A stretch of DNA of 64,000 nt from Calendula officinalis (taxonomy: Eukaryota > Streptophyta > Magnoliopsida > Asterales > Asteraceae). How positions within the stretch are numbered: the first letter of the stretch is position 1; each line of letters opens with the position of its first letter. The notes beneath the pieces are model-generated. The model was not told where the DNA came from and did not search any database. It worked only from the letters and a program-made list of their open reading frames with translations. The position numbers and the translations under genes were made by a program. The stretch is from the NCBI GenBank assembly GCA_963853835.1, contig OY970834.1, positions 25,302,365 through 25,366,364 on the forward strand. Reading direction: 5' to 3'. Shown one piece after another: positions 20,947 to 30,863 of the stretch.

Positions 20947-22134
20947 ATGTGGAGAAGTCAAAAAGTTTTAATCTATGAACTAGGTCTACAGATCGAGATG
21001 TTAGAAGAATCAGTTGACCAAATGGGTCAACAAGCTCGAGCCCGTGAACTTCGATTTATTATTGACGAGATGCATAATACAATGCATGAAATGGATAACC
21101 TGGCTTATGAAGGGGCGATGGAGGAGGCGGTTCAGGAAGCAAGCACGATGCGACGTACGAGGGAAATGCCTCCACCGACATTACATGTTGTGGAGCAGGA
21201 AACTCAAAACTCCTCAATAGGTAATCAACAACCAGACACAATTGACTTGATTGAGGAGTATGGTTGGGCCAATAGTGTAGAAGAATTTTACTTGAACGGG
21301 GATAGGCGCGGGAATGAAACCTTTTGTTACATTGTATTCTTAGGTCGTACCCGAGTACCTAGGGAGTTTTGGAGTACCCTATTAGATGAGAATTCCAGCT
21401 CTGTTTTGGTCCGTGCGGTACGTAATTTAATTATGTTATTATCCATATTTTTAATCAAATCTCAAATGTAAATAATTGTATATTTATTACACCATATAGA
21501 TTGTTGGGTTAGAAGATGGATGCATTATCGGTTGTATCTTGGCTATAATACTGGAGAATATAAGCGATGGACAATAATGCCTACCAAGTTTGAGTCTCTA
21601 CTCTTACCACCTCACGGATCAGATGCTGTAAAATACGCAGACGGCAGTTTGACACCTTACCCCGCTTGGGGGGACGTGGATGTCTTATACATCCCGTTAC
21701 GTTTAAATGATAACGTTTGGTTGCTTGTGCAGATGGATCTTGTTAGCAACGAGACATGTTTAATTTGCAGTTGTCGTCGTTCGATAAAGCGTGACGTGCT
21801 TACGTCAACCCTAAAACGTTGGCGAGATGTTTTGCCTGGTTTTAAAAGGAGTTTCTCCTATGAAGAAAGAAACCCCCAACTTCAGGCGAATCTTTATTTC
21901 GCCAAAGGCATACCTCAAGGTAGGGAAGAAGACTCTGCTGTGTTTATTTGTAAGTTTATGCACTATTTGGTAACAGGGAAATCAATCAAGCAAGATGGAG
22001 TCATCGATAGCAATCAGATCGCTACGGGTTATCGACAACTTATGGCTCATGATTTGTATAGCTATCGTATTTTAGAATCACAACCCGAAATTTTTCCTTT
22101 TAGATCTGTGGTTTTATATGATGATTTGGATTAA
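20947..22134 (+). CDS. MULE-borne Ulp1/C48-like protein with replaced catalytic residues, 369 aa
   Basis: Exons 20947-21421 and 21500-22134 (GT-AG, phase 1). The N-terminal 110 residues are helical and charged (EMLEESVDQMGQQARARELR). From about residue 140 come FWSTLLDENSSSVLVRAVHCWVRRWMHYRL and the Ulp1-type core VDVLYIPLRLNDN-VWLLVQMDLV, KRWRDVLPGF, FAKGIPQGREEDSAVFICKFMHYLVTG. In C48 peptidases the histidine stands before the Trp of HW, an aspartate in a YDS-like position and a cysteine in QxxxxxCG. Here those places hold Val (about 231), Cys (about 248) and Ser (about 304), while the oxyanion Gln (about 298) remains. The protein is predicted inactive as a protease. The reading frame is otherwise intact. 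Plant MULEs carrying Ulp1-like genes are known. Why this frame persists is open. Confidence 0.75.
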
Positions 22135-22460
22135 AGTTTCAATTGTATTTGGTATTAATTTATAAAATCGTGATGTTAGTGTTTATTTGTAAAATGGTTT
22201 TTTGTAATCCAAAAACAATACAAAATGCTAATTTCATGCATGAAAATTCAAAATTAGTGTTTATTTGTCATTTAAGAATCAAGTATTAAAAAAAAAATTT
22301 GAAAAAAATTAAATGTCTAACTTTGGAGCTTGATACAATACACTTTTAAGTTATTCAGATATAACTTTCTAAATGATAGTTATGGTATTGATGAGAATAT
22401 AAACATATGAAAAAGAATTAGAGCAAAAAGATAAGTAATGAAAGAGTTATGACAATCTGA
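22135..22460. other. Non-coding stretch between the MULE genes
   Basis: AT-rich. It is where the catalytic part of the transposase would be expected; the junction of that deletion must be near 22400-22460. Confidence 0.5.
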
Positions 22461-23078
22461 ATGGTTGACTTCACAATCACAAAAACTGTCAACCTCTTCA
22501 GAGAGCGTGCTGAGAAAGCGTCTGAATGTAACACGCCACTAACCCCGCGTATGTGGGGTCTTTTCACCAGGCGCGACATATATGCACGGCAGCAAGATAT
22601 TCTGAACTTTGACTACAGGGAGGGCGTGTACAGGGTGAGGACAAGGGTTCAACCGGGCCAAAGTGGTGGGAACGATCAAACGGTGGCTTACAACGATGGA
22701 AACGGTTCTTGTACATGCGGGAAGTGGCAAATGATGCGCTTTCCGTGTTCACATGCTATTGCCGTTTGTCGTCATAGAGGTGATGACCCGAACCGTCTCG
22801 CTAATCGGGTGTATACAACACACTTTTGGCAACGTCAATATAGAAAAGCCTTTACACCGCTAGCCCATGTCTTTTACTGGAACGACCCGAATTGGGGATT
22901 GAGAGCCGAAAGTGGAAGAATTACAACAAGAAGAGGGAGGAGACAGGTGAATAGGTTCCCTATGAAGATGGACCAGACAGATCCAACGTAATCTGGCAGA
23001 AGCCGTTGTGGAATTTGCGACCGGGAAGGGCATAACAGAACCAGATGCCCAAATATTAGTGGAGAAAGAAGATTGTAG
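22461..23078 (+). pseudogene. MULE transposase C-terminus (SWIM and CCHC zinc motifs), premature stop
   Basis: The frame 22461-22991 begins at a fragment reading TKTVNLFRERAEKASECNTPLTP and contains a SWIM zinc finger, CTCGKWQMMRFPCSH (CxC-x9-CxH). An in-frame TAA at 22989-22991 follows. The same frame then continues to a TAG at 23076-23078 with a zinc knuckle RCGICDREGHNRTRC (C-x2-C-x4-H-x4-C). Both motifs are the normal tail of plant MuDR-type transposases. The DDE catalytic domain is absent upstream. ATG 22461 is probably not a genuine start. Confidence 0.85.
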
Positions 23079-23214
23079 AAGGATTGTGTGCTTTTTAGTT
23101 ATGTATTTGGTACTAAAATTAATGTATTATTAAATATGTAATAGTTTTTTAATGCACTTTTTAATATGATAATACCATTTTTATTTCACATTATATATCA
23201 AACTATATTACATA

Positions 23215-23826
23215 TCATTCATTCTCACGTTGAACAGTAAAAATAACATTTCTACCATTAGTCTGATAGTCTTCGTTTATGGTAAAAGTACAAAGTTCAT
23301 TAGGTAGAATTCCGTTTTCATGCATGAAATGCTTGAAATCACCAGTCATTTTAACTTCCTCACGAAAAGCACGGAGGTCCATGACTTCAACAGAATCACC
23401 TCTTTGTATCACGCAATGTCTTTTCTGAAGGAGGTGGTTATGCTGCCTCACAAACCGAGCGGGTAAAATCTAAAAATACAAAAAAAAAATATATGATTTT
23501 AGTTAATTGAACAAATATTATCTTGTAATTTTACAACCACATTTTAAACGTACCATCTTTTGCTTTCTCGTGTCAAAATTCTTAAACCTCCCTTTTAACA
23601 GCCTGAGATGACCAACCGGTGGTCCTATTTCACGCAACATTTCAATATGTCGCTCATATTGAGCTTGCTCTGCATCAAGCCAAAGAAGTTGCTCCTGGTC
23701 TGCAATTTCTTCCGCATGCACCTCATTGTAATCTCTAGCTATCAAACATTCTAACTCAGCCTCATCTAAAGGAGGCGAATCATACACGTAATGATATGGA
23801 GGTGACTCATTATTCGACGAACTCAT
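23215..23826 (-). CDS. MULE-borne protein with B3-like domain, 2 exons
   Basis: Exon 1 is 23826-23554 and exon 2 is 23469-23215. The donor GTACGT and the acceptor TTTTTAG fit, and codons stay in phase. Exon 1 encodes an acidic N-terminus (MSSSNNESPPYHYVYDSPP, then EAELECLIARDYNEVHAEE) and RLLKGRFKNFDTRKQKM. Exon 2 opens ILPARFVRQHNHLLQKRHCV and later has MTGDFKHFMHENGILPNELCTFTI, which resembles the plant B3 DNA-binding fold (LPxxFVR start, G-W/F-xxF-xxN-x-(I/L)-xxxDxCxF core). I read it as a B3-like domain, possibly captured host sequence, transcribed from the right terminal repeat. Specificity for the MULE ends would be a natural idea but is speculation. The frame is intact. Confidence 0.6.
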
Positions 23827-23942
23827 TCTTGTTTTTTTGATTTGTGAAGTATAGAGTTGTGAAATATGTTTTTTTTTTGGTGAAGCGTAAGGCCCTATTG
23901 TATTTTTTTTTTTTTTTTGATGTGTTATTAAACCCGGTGTGT

Positions 23943-23952
23943 GTATATATAG
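23943..23952 (-). promoter_or_regulatory. TATA box for the MULE antisense gene
   Basis: The minus strand reads CTATATATAC about 120 bases before the ATG at 23826, inside the right terminal repeat, mirroring the TATA box of the left repeat. Confidence 0.5.
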
Positions 23953-24151
23953 GGTCGGGTATGGGGAAGCCGGCCTCGGGGAGTGCCACAATTCGGACCC
24001 AAAGCCGGTCTCCAGGAGTCCTGGTTTAATGCGAAAGCCGGCCTCGGGGACAACATAAAGCCTATTTTTGAAAACGAGAAAAAAAGAAGCCTATTTGTGA
24101 AAATTTAGCTCCGATGAAGCCTATTTCTGAAAAAATTCTGCATAATTAACA

Positions 24152-26312
24152 ATGGTGCTATGGGAAATCGCATTGGGGACGGCGTATTTCTTAGGATTAA
24201 AGAGGACATATAGGCACGCTCTCCGCATTCAACGTCGTCTTGTTAGCCCTAATTCACCCAGGATCCGTCAATTCCTTCATAGGTAACTCTATTTCTTCCT
24301 TTATATTCTCTAGATTCGTGCTTTATTTTGATCAAATTTGATGATTTTAGTTTTTTTTGTTGTTAATTTTGAATATAAACAATGAATTAGTCCTTATGAA
24401 TACGCTGGATAGTGTATTAGCTTACGAACTATATGGTGGTTGTACAGCTTAATTGAAAACAATCACTGTATGATGTTACAGATAATTAGGTATTACTTTA
24501 TGTATCGGTCAGTATACATACTCACCAACTTTTAGCGTTACTCATTGTCTTATTTACCATACATCCATTAATCAATACAACAAGAAATATTGTACTAAAT
24601 CTTTTATTTCATCCCTTAGGCCTCTTCCAACCGTTACCCATCAGTAAACCCATCACTAGCGCCACGTTATCGCATCCTTACTGACACGCTACTGACACGT
24701 TCGTGACAACCCTACACATCACTAACCCATCACTAAACCCATCCTTTCCACATCATCATTTTTAATTAAATTAAATAATTATAAAATAAATAAATTATAT
24801 TAATTTAAAATACATTATTTAAATAAAAATATATTTTTATTATTAAAACAAATATATAAATAAAATAAAATAAAATAAAAACTGAGAAAAGAAACATTTT
24901 TTTATAAAAAAACATAACTGGTACAAGTCCAAAAGCACAAGGTACAAGTCCAAAAGCACAATGTACAAGGTACAAACTCCTTCCCTTTCCTTCTTCCCCT
25001 CCTTTCTTCTCTCTCCTGCTCCACCACCTCTCATCCACCTCTCTCCTCGACGGATGTAGCAGAACGTCCTCCCCACGACGACTTTTACAGACGCCGAGCC
25101 CCGACGGATGCGTGCCAACGGCGTCGTTGGCCGACGCACAAAAAAACCCTACGACGGGTGGTGTTGGCACGGGTCTTACCTAATCTCATTCTTTAATATG
25201 AACACTTGTATTGATCAAATGAATATAGGAATCAATATAATCTCTACTACGACAATGCCTATATTATTGTCGCAACACTTAAAACATTGACAGTTTGGCT
25301 AAAACATTTAGTTGTTGTAGAAATCGCTCTAGGCGGCAATCGGCGGCTAACCTAGTATTTGGTGCAATTATCAGTCAAAGTCAAAGTCGGTCAAATTGGT
25401 CAAGGTCAATGAAAGTCAAACTTACTTTAAAAAATTAAAAATCAATTTTGGGGTTTTTATTGACTAATATAGTTTTTTTGTTATGGACTTATGGGTTTTA
25501 TATTGAACATTGTTAAGTTTTTTATATGGTTATTGACTAATTAGTTATTTTGTAAGGATATTGCTAATATTTATTTTATATAAAATTAAATTTCATTATA
25601 ATTTATGGCACCGGCTTAGAAACCGATTAATCACCGTCGAGACCAATTAATTGCTTGAATGTTGTCGACCGTCTAGGTATTACCGACCGATTTCTACAAC
25701 CTTGGTTTTTGAATCATTGTACTTTAATAACCATAAGAATTTGTTCATTAATAATTTTTAAGATGTCTAGATTATTTAGCCAAACTGGTTATCTGATTAA
25801 CATGGTTTTTAACGTTTTTTTTATGATGACAAGCTTTTTAACATGGTTTTTAACGTTTTTTTTTGTAAAACAGGAGAACCCGAACCGTATTTGATGCCAC
25901 ACTAAGGGTACACAATGAGATACAAAAAAGAGACATTGAAGTTGGTAGAAATGTTGGTAGCTGGATTCTTAGGTGGCTTGACAAGATGAAACCAATGGCT
26001 GAGATTCAAGCAGGAAATCCTACCCGATGTGTCACTAACACAATCAGAATACCAAAATATAAGTTAACAGATTCCCGTTACCAGAAAATGACACGATATC
26101 GAGAATCTAGTAAGCGGTTTGTGACCTCATCAAAGAACCTTTGGCTGACTGCATATCCAACTGTTGCAAAACTGTTGAGGCGTAAAGAGAGTGTTCTGAA
26201 TAATGTGCAATACCGACAGTTGGTTTCCAACAGGAACAGTTGTGAGTTGGGATTTGGGTATAGTAATGGAGTGATTCGTGATGATATAATGCAATGGTTG
26301 GCTCGTGGGTGA
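24152..26312 (+). CDS. Conserved plant protein of unknown function, 2 exons, 189 aa
   Basis: Exon 1 is 24152-24282 and exon 2 is 25874-26312 (131+439 = 570 bases). The 1.6-kb intron has GTAACT and AACAG borders. The protein starts MVLWEIALGTAYFLGLKRTY, with a short hydrophobic N-terminal segment that could be an anchor or organelle signal, followed by a strongly basic region. It continues RTRTVFDATLRVHNEIQKRD, IEVGRNVGSWILRWLDKMKP and ends GYSNGVIRDDIMQWLARG. The uninterrupted frame across the splice junction and the mature composition support a real gene. I recognise it only as a conserved plant hypothetical. An in-frame TAA lies upstream, inside the MULE duplication, so this ATG is the likely start. 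A complete MULE ends 13 bases upstream, and two small transposons sit in the intron. Confidence 0.75.
24619..25175. mobile_element. PIF/Harbinger-like MITE in the intron, 557 bp
   Basis: It is flanked by TTA on both sides (24616-24618 and 25176-25178). Ends GGCCTCTTCCAACCG and (reverse complement) GACCCGTGCCAACACC are imperfect inverted repeats. The 25000-25150 region is GC/CT-rich and yields spurious frames on both strands. Confidence 0.6.
25314..25700. mobile_element. Small inverted-repeat element in the intron
   Basis: GTTGTAGAAATCG at 25314-25326 is repeated in inverse orientation as CGATTTCTACAAC at 25688-25700. The ends also share CCTAG/CTAGG words nearby. No clear duplication of the flank, so the superfamily is not assigned. 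Confidence 0.5.
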
Positions 26313-28553
26313 TGTTGATTTATGAAGATTTTAGTCGTTTTTGTTGGTTTTTTAGGAGTAAACTGAGGTGGTTTTGACTGTTAACATAAAGGTTTTGAAG
26401 TGTGTCAACGGGATGTTTTTTAGGCGAGAAATAGCTTCTATCATATGTAATCGTATTGCTTTTATGATAAAAGTTTTATATTATACGTTTGTTGTTTGCG
26501 TGAGTGTTAGTTTTAGCTTAGACTACTCCCAAGTCCCAATCATTAGGGGAGTTTTCACCACTTGGGGTCACTATATTTTGTTTTTCTTAATAAAAAAATG
26601 ATATTGCTTCATATTATTTGTTCTTACTTTATATTCATACTCGCTACAAGATGACATGTGTACTTCACTAATTCTTTTTCCTCATATTATTTCTTAATTT
26701 TAACACTTGTCTTCATCTAATGTGTAGAAAGATAAGTAGGAAAAAATAATAGGAAGAAATATCATTTCTCTCTTCTTTTTTCTTTTTTTAATATATGAGG
26801 TGTAATATTCTTCTTATGTCGTATATCACACCTCCGAATATCTATCGTGTCCAATTTTTATACTCCCTCCGTCCCAAAATTACTGTCCATATTTGAATAT
26901 CACACAGTTTAAGAAAAATGCATTTATTATACTGTGCAATCAATAGAATTTTATCTTTAGTACCTAAGTGTTTTTTGATTGGTTGAATTTGCAAGTGGAC
27001 AGTCATTTTGAGACATTTAAAAAAGGAAACATGGACAAAAAAATGGAACGGAGAGAGTACTAGTTAAGATAATAAACGGCTTGACACAACTAATTAGCCT
27101 TTTTAATTGAAGGATTTGGTTATGATAAGTAAATTATGTTATAGTTGTAAAATATTAAATTGACAATACCCGATATGAATCTGATGCAGGCCCAATGGTA
27201 ACGTGCGACCCTTCACGATCGTGTAAAGAAAGATGCTCCACTGGAAAAGGACATAACTTTTGCCCTGGGTCTCCGTTTCAAAGCCCACAAGTAACCAACC
27301 CAAAGCTTGCGACAAGGACTACATCATGTTAAACCGTCATAGTCAGTTTACGGAACTTTCCGGCCCGAAAAAAAGCTTTTTTTGGACACTTATTCAGAGT
27401 TTTTATGTTCTTTTCTTATAATGTTCTTTTCTTATAATGTTGAACTTTAATTTTTCCCTGTGTCTTTTTGGCACATTTGAAATTTTGGGCCATATTTATA
27501 GTGTATTTGTTTGAATGAAATAATAGTTCTAAGTTGTTGTGAAAATTGATTTTTATACTCCCAAAATGGTGTTCTTCGTGTTGAACAAGTTTGGATACCA
27601 ATCCCATAGAATTCGTGAATCAACATGGCTATGGTTAGATTTTTCCGATATTCGTTGAATCAATGGGTCCAATCTATACTATCGTTTTTTAATTTACATC
27701 AAAATCCTAAGGATTAGAGTAGGTTGGGCCTACTATCTGAGCGGGTCATCAAATATGGTTCTATTTTAACATGCTACCCTAAACATGCATCTTGCGACAA
27801 TGGATTATACAAGTAAATTGTGATTGGCCCAAAACATTTAACCACAGCATAATTGATGATTTCACATTTGTCATTCGTCTCAGTAATCTACAAATCTACA
27901 AGTAAATCAACTAAAACGTGCCCTAAATAGTACTAGAGATCAAATGAGAGCTAATTTTTAATGAGTATTTATATCTATACAGAACAACTTGGTGTTAAAA
28001 AAGGACAAACATGTGATTCCTTTCCTTTAACCATACTTTGCATTTCATCGCTCCCACTAAAGACATGATTATCATTTGACATGAAATTGTTATATATGCA
28101 TAAAAATTGCTCTTAAAAAAACAAAACCAAGTAGTATCTTATTTTAGAACATTCAGCCATACTTTCTTAATTAATTAACTTTAAACCCAAATTTAATAAG
28201 GATTGGTTTAAAGAACTTGTTAAGTTTACAAATTAATTAGCAAGAAACCCAAAATTAACATACTTTCTGAATGCTAACTGTGAGGAAATCAAATATGAAA
28301 AGAAATCCACATAGGGAAGCAAATAATAAATGACATTATATTCGGCCAAAAGAAAAGAAATAATGACACATCCTAATGAACTTTTTTTTATGAACGTGGC
28401 TTTTCGACCCGCTTTGTGAGCCGACTAGTTCTAGCGCGACTACCCATTTTGCAGGCAACCCGAAATCGTTTTGGGAGAACTTCTGTTGCTGAGAGTATTT
28501 CTTTTCATGATCCTAGGGAATGAACTTACCTCATTACTTGAACAAATTGGTCA
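26313..28553. other. Intergenic
   Basis: It contains the probable 3' UTR of the gene ending at 26312 and the MITE at 26863-27057. The rest is AT-rich with no coding frame I can support. Confidence 0.5.
26863..27057. mobile_element. Stowaway-type MITE of a second family, 195 bp
   Basis: Ends CTCCCTCCGTCCCAAAATTA and (reverse complement) CTCTCTCCGTTCCATTTTTT, flanked by TA (26861-26862 and 27058-27059). The interior has CTGTCCAT and its complement near the ends and differs from the 264-bp family. Confidence 0.85.
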
Positions 28554-30863
28554 TCAAGGAAATGGATGTCTTAAATAAGTACGCCACTTGTCAATAAACG
28601 GAAACTCATCTGAATTCAAGCTTGGAAGTTCACGATCTTGAAGGATGTTTATAATTTGTGTAGTCTCACCAAGAAGTTGGGCTGCAACATGGACACTCTC
28701 CTCCCTTTTTTCTATGGCAGTTGCATCACATTTCATTATTACGATTTGTGGTAAGTTAGTGAGACAAGCAGCCAATATGTCAGAGATCATTGATGATAAT
28801 TTTGTGAATAGTTCGTCTTGGCTAACTTTCTCGATGTTGGTGTTGTAAGAAAGCAAGATTGATTCAGTGATACGATACATTGAGTTGGAACAAATAGACT
28901 TGTAGATGGAATCATCATTTCGGTTTCCAATATCCAAACCTTCCACCTCAATCAACATGTTTTTAGCAGTATTCTTGAGCCATAACAAAATATGTCCTGT
29001 TGTGTTTTCTTGTGGCCCAAGTTTTTGCAGCCTTCTTCCTAACCATTTGTCGTGGATTTCAACTTCTTGCCACAACTTTTTAGCAGCTTTCTGAATGATT
29101 TCATAATCATGGGTAGCATTGAGGGTTTCTTCAACAAGTGTGACATATGCAAGACCTTCACTCACACTACTTAGCAACTTATCAACTTTGTTCTTTTGGA
29201 TTTTAGGAAGAAAAATGGCGATGGTTGTCAAGGTTACCAACGGTAAACTCCAACAATTGATGTATACTTCTGCTAAGAAAGGTGGAACAAGATAGTTGTC
29301 ATACTTTTCAACTCCTTCAAAACCACTTGATTCCTCTAGAAGCTTCATTAGATTCTTAGGTTGTTTCTTTTTAGCCTTTTGGATCAAGTGGTTCACAGAT
29401 TTTGAAAGGCCTTCCAATGTTCTATCTGCTAGCTCCATATCTTTTTCAAGTTGCAAGACAAAGAAACTTAGATCTTTATCATTCTCTAATTGATTAGAAT
29501 TTTGTGCCAAAATGACACTCGAGGTACTAAACATGGCTTTAAGCCACTTATACCAATAGGAACAACACCAAACAAAGATAACAAAAAAAATTGTGACCAA
29601 CCCTATAATCTTACATGCCACCACAATGATCTTTTGAATTACTATAAAAACATTCAAAGTTACGATTTTCATATTTTGGATGACAACCTTGCCTTTTCGG
29701 CTACCAAACGAAAATGGTATTCTACTATGTTTCCAACCAGATAACTTGTTAGTCCAATAACTCTCTACTTTAAAGACCTTAATATGGTTGCAGATCCAAT
29801 CTATGGATATCTTAAAGCTCAAGGCCGCAAAACATCTAAAAAGTGGAGCAATTGTACCCACTACAACTCCGATAATTTGTATCACTAGAATTACTAACAT
29901 TGACCACTTATAATCTGACCTATAGTCCTTTATATTTTTACTAACCCAAATCATAATAAAAATTTGTAACCATATGTTTATTGCACATATTACCCCAGCC
30001 GCAAAGGTTGTAGCTAAGCAAGTTGTCATGAATTGAGGGCTGCCAGTTCCCGCCATAATCCAGTAGTTGCTCACATGTCGTTTTAGCTTCTCAACGGTTA
30101 ATCTTCCTTGTTGTTGTTGCAACTCTAGGTCCTTTAAAGCTGTCTCATGACATAATTGGTATTTCGATTCTATTATGTGTTTGGACTTCAAAATCGCTAA
30201 AGATGAAGATATATGTATTATTAAAATCATTAGTAACATAATTACAAAAATGATTGCTGAAGAGCTACTATCACTTTTATATACGACGTGCACATCCTTA
30301 AGTTTGACGACAATCTGAGAGAATAACTGACCACTTGAATAGTGAAAAACTCCCGTGTTTATTTGTATGCAAACATTCACAACCAAAGTGATTACAAGAA
30401 TACTTAAAGCTACGATGTTTGCAAGAAGTTCGTTGCTATTCATGGTCGCTAGAGAAGGCAGTAAATTAGCCATCATGGTGCACAAAAAGGTCATGCTTCC
30501 GACCTTTGCAGCCTGGTCCACGTTACCAGGCATAATATTATTTAGATCCATGGGTAGCTTCACTGCAACCGCTATAACCGTAAGAGAAGCAGCATTTAGA
30601 GTAAAATATTTACATGGAAACCACAATTTTTTATTTCGGAAACCGTGTAATAAATCAGCCACCATTGCAAAGATGCAAAACAGAGAAGCTAATGCGATAT
30701 AGATCCCTATCAATGGGATAGGTTTGCTATACCTGTTTTGCTGGTCTGATTGGTATACTAACAAAGCGAAATGCCACAAGGAAGACATTGAATCTTTTGA
30801 AATGTTAGTGTGTGATTCTATGTTGTTTAAAACTTGGACATATCCATATAGGTCCAATCCCAT
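28554..30863 (-). CDS. Large multi-pass membrane protein, single exon, 769 aa, unknown function
   Basis: An uninterrupted frame of 769 codons starts MGLDLYGYVQVLNN. The N-terminal 450 residues hold about nine hydrophobic segments, for instance near residues 48-70 (IPLIGIYIALASLFCIFAMV), 85-103, 120-140, 150-168, 205-227, 275-310, 320-345, 395-430. The C-terminal third is soluble and helical, with charged coiled-coil-like stretches (QLEKDMELADRTLEGLSKSV, EKREESVHVAAQLLGETTQI), and ends FIDKWRTYLRHPFP. The layout matches a plant-only family of large uncharacterised membrane proteins, often present as tandem paralogues with intact single-exon genes. I know no established function and do not propose one. 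Its intact length contrasts with the broken genes around it. Confidence 0.8.
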   Translation of the reverse strand: MGLDLYGYVQVLNNIESHTNISKDSMSSLWHFALLVYQSDQQNRYSKPIPLIGIYIALASLFCIFAMVADLLHGFRNKKLWFPCKYFTLNAASLTVIAVAVKLPMDLNNIMPGNVDQAAKVGSMTFLCTMMANLLPSLATMNSNELLANIVALSILVITLVVNVCIQINTGVFHYSSGQLFSQIVVKLKDVHVVYKSDSSSSAIIFVIMLLMILIIHISSSLAILKSKHIIESKYQLCHETALKDLELQQQQGRLTVEKLKRHVSNYWIMAGTGSPQFMTTCLATTFAAGVICAINIWLQIFIMIWVSKNIKDYRSDYKWSMLVILVIQIIGVVVGTIAPLFRCFAALSFKISIDWICNHIKVFKVESYWTNKLSGWKHSRIPFSFGSRKGKVVIQNMKIVTLNVFIVIQKIIVVACKIIGLVTIFFVIFVWCCSYWYKWLKAMFSTSSVILAQNSNQLENDKDLSFFVLQLEKDMELADRTLEGLSKSVNHLIQKAKKKQPKNLMKLLEESSGFEGVEKYDNYLVPPFLAEVYINCWSLPLVTLTTIAIFLPKIQKNKVDKLLSSVSEGLAYVTLVEETLNATHDYEIIQKAAKKLWQEVEIHDKWLGRRLQKLGPQENTTGHILLWLKNTAKNMLIEVEGLDIGNRNDDSIYKSICSNSMYRITESILLSYNTNIEKVSQDELFTKLSSMISDILAACLTNLPQIVIMKCDATAIEKREESVHVAAQLLGETTQIINILQDRELPSLNSDEFPFIDKWRTYLRHPFP

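Larger units (their letters stand above)
20563..24138. mobile_element. Mutator-like element (MULE) with 9-bp TSD, 3576 bp
   Basis: The 9-base word TGCATAATT flanks the element at 20554-20562 and 24139-24147, the duplication size of Mutator. The two ends are inverted repeats over roughly 200-260 bases: both start GA, a T run, then TTCAGAAATAGG.TTCATCGGAGC, TTTTCACAAATAG, TTTTCAAAAATAGGCTTTA. Both contain repeated CCCCGAGGCCGGCTT boxes (about four left, three right), and each has a TATA box pointing inward. Cargo: a Ulp1-like two-exon gene (+), the last part of a transposase (+) and a B3-like two-exon gene (-). The catalytic core of the transposase is missing, so the copy is non-autonomous. Confidence 0.9.

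Noticed and set aside
23844..24029. 61-residue plus-strand frame over the MULE right end
   Set aside because: Antisense to the leader of the B3-like gene, with poly(T)-derived residues.
24805..25170. Two minus-strand frames of 98 and 121 residues
   Set aside because: They lie inside the intronic Harbinger-like MITE; low-complexity composition.
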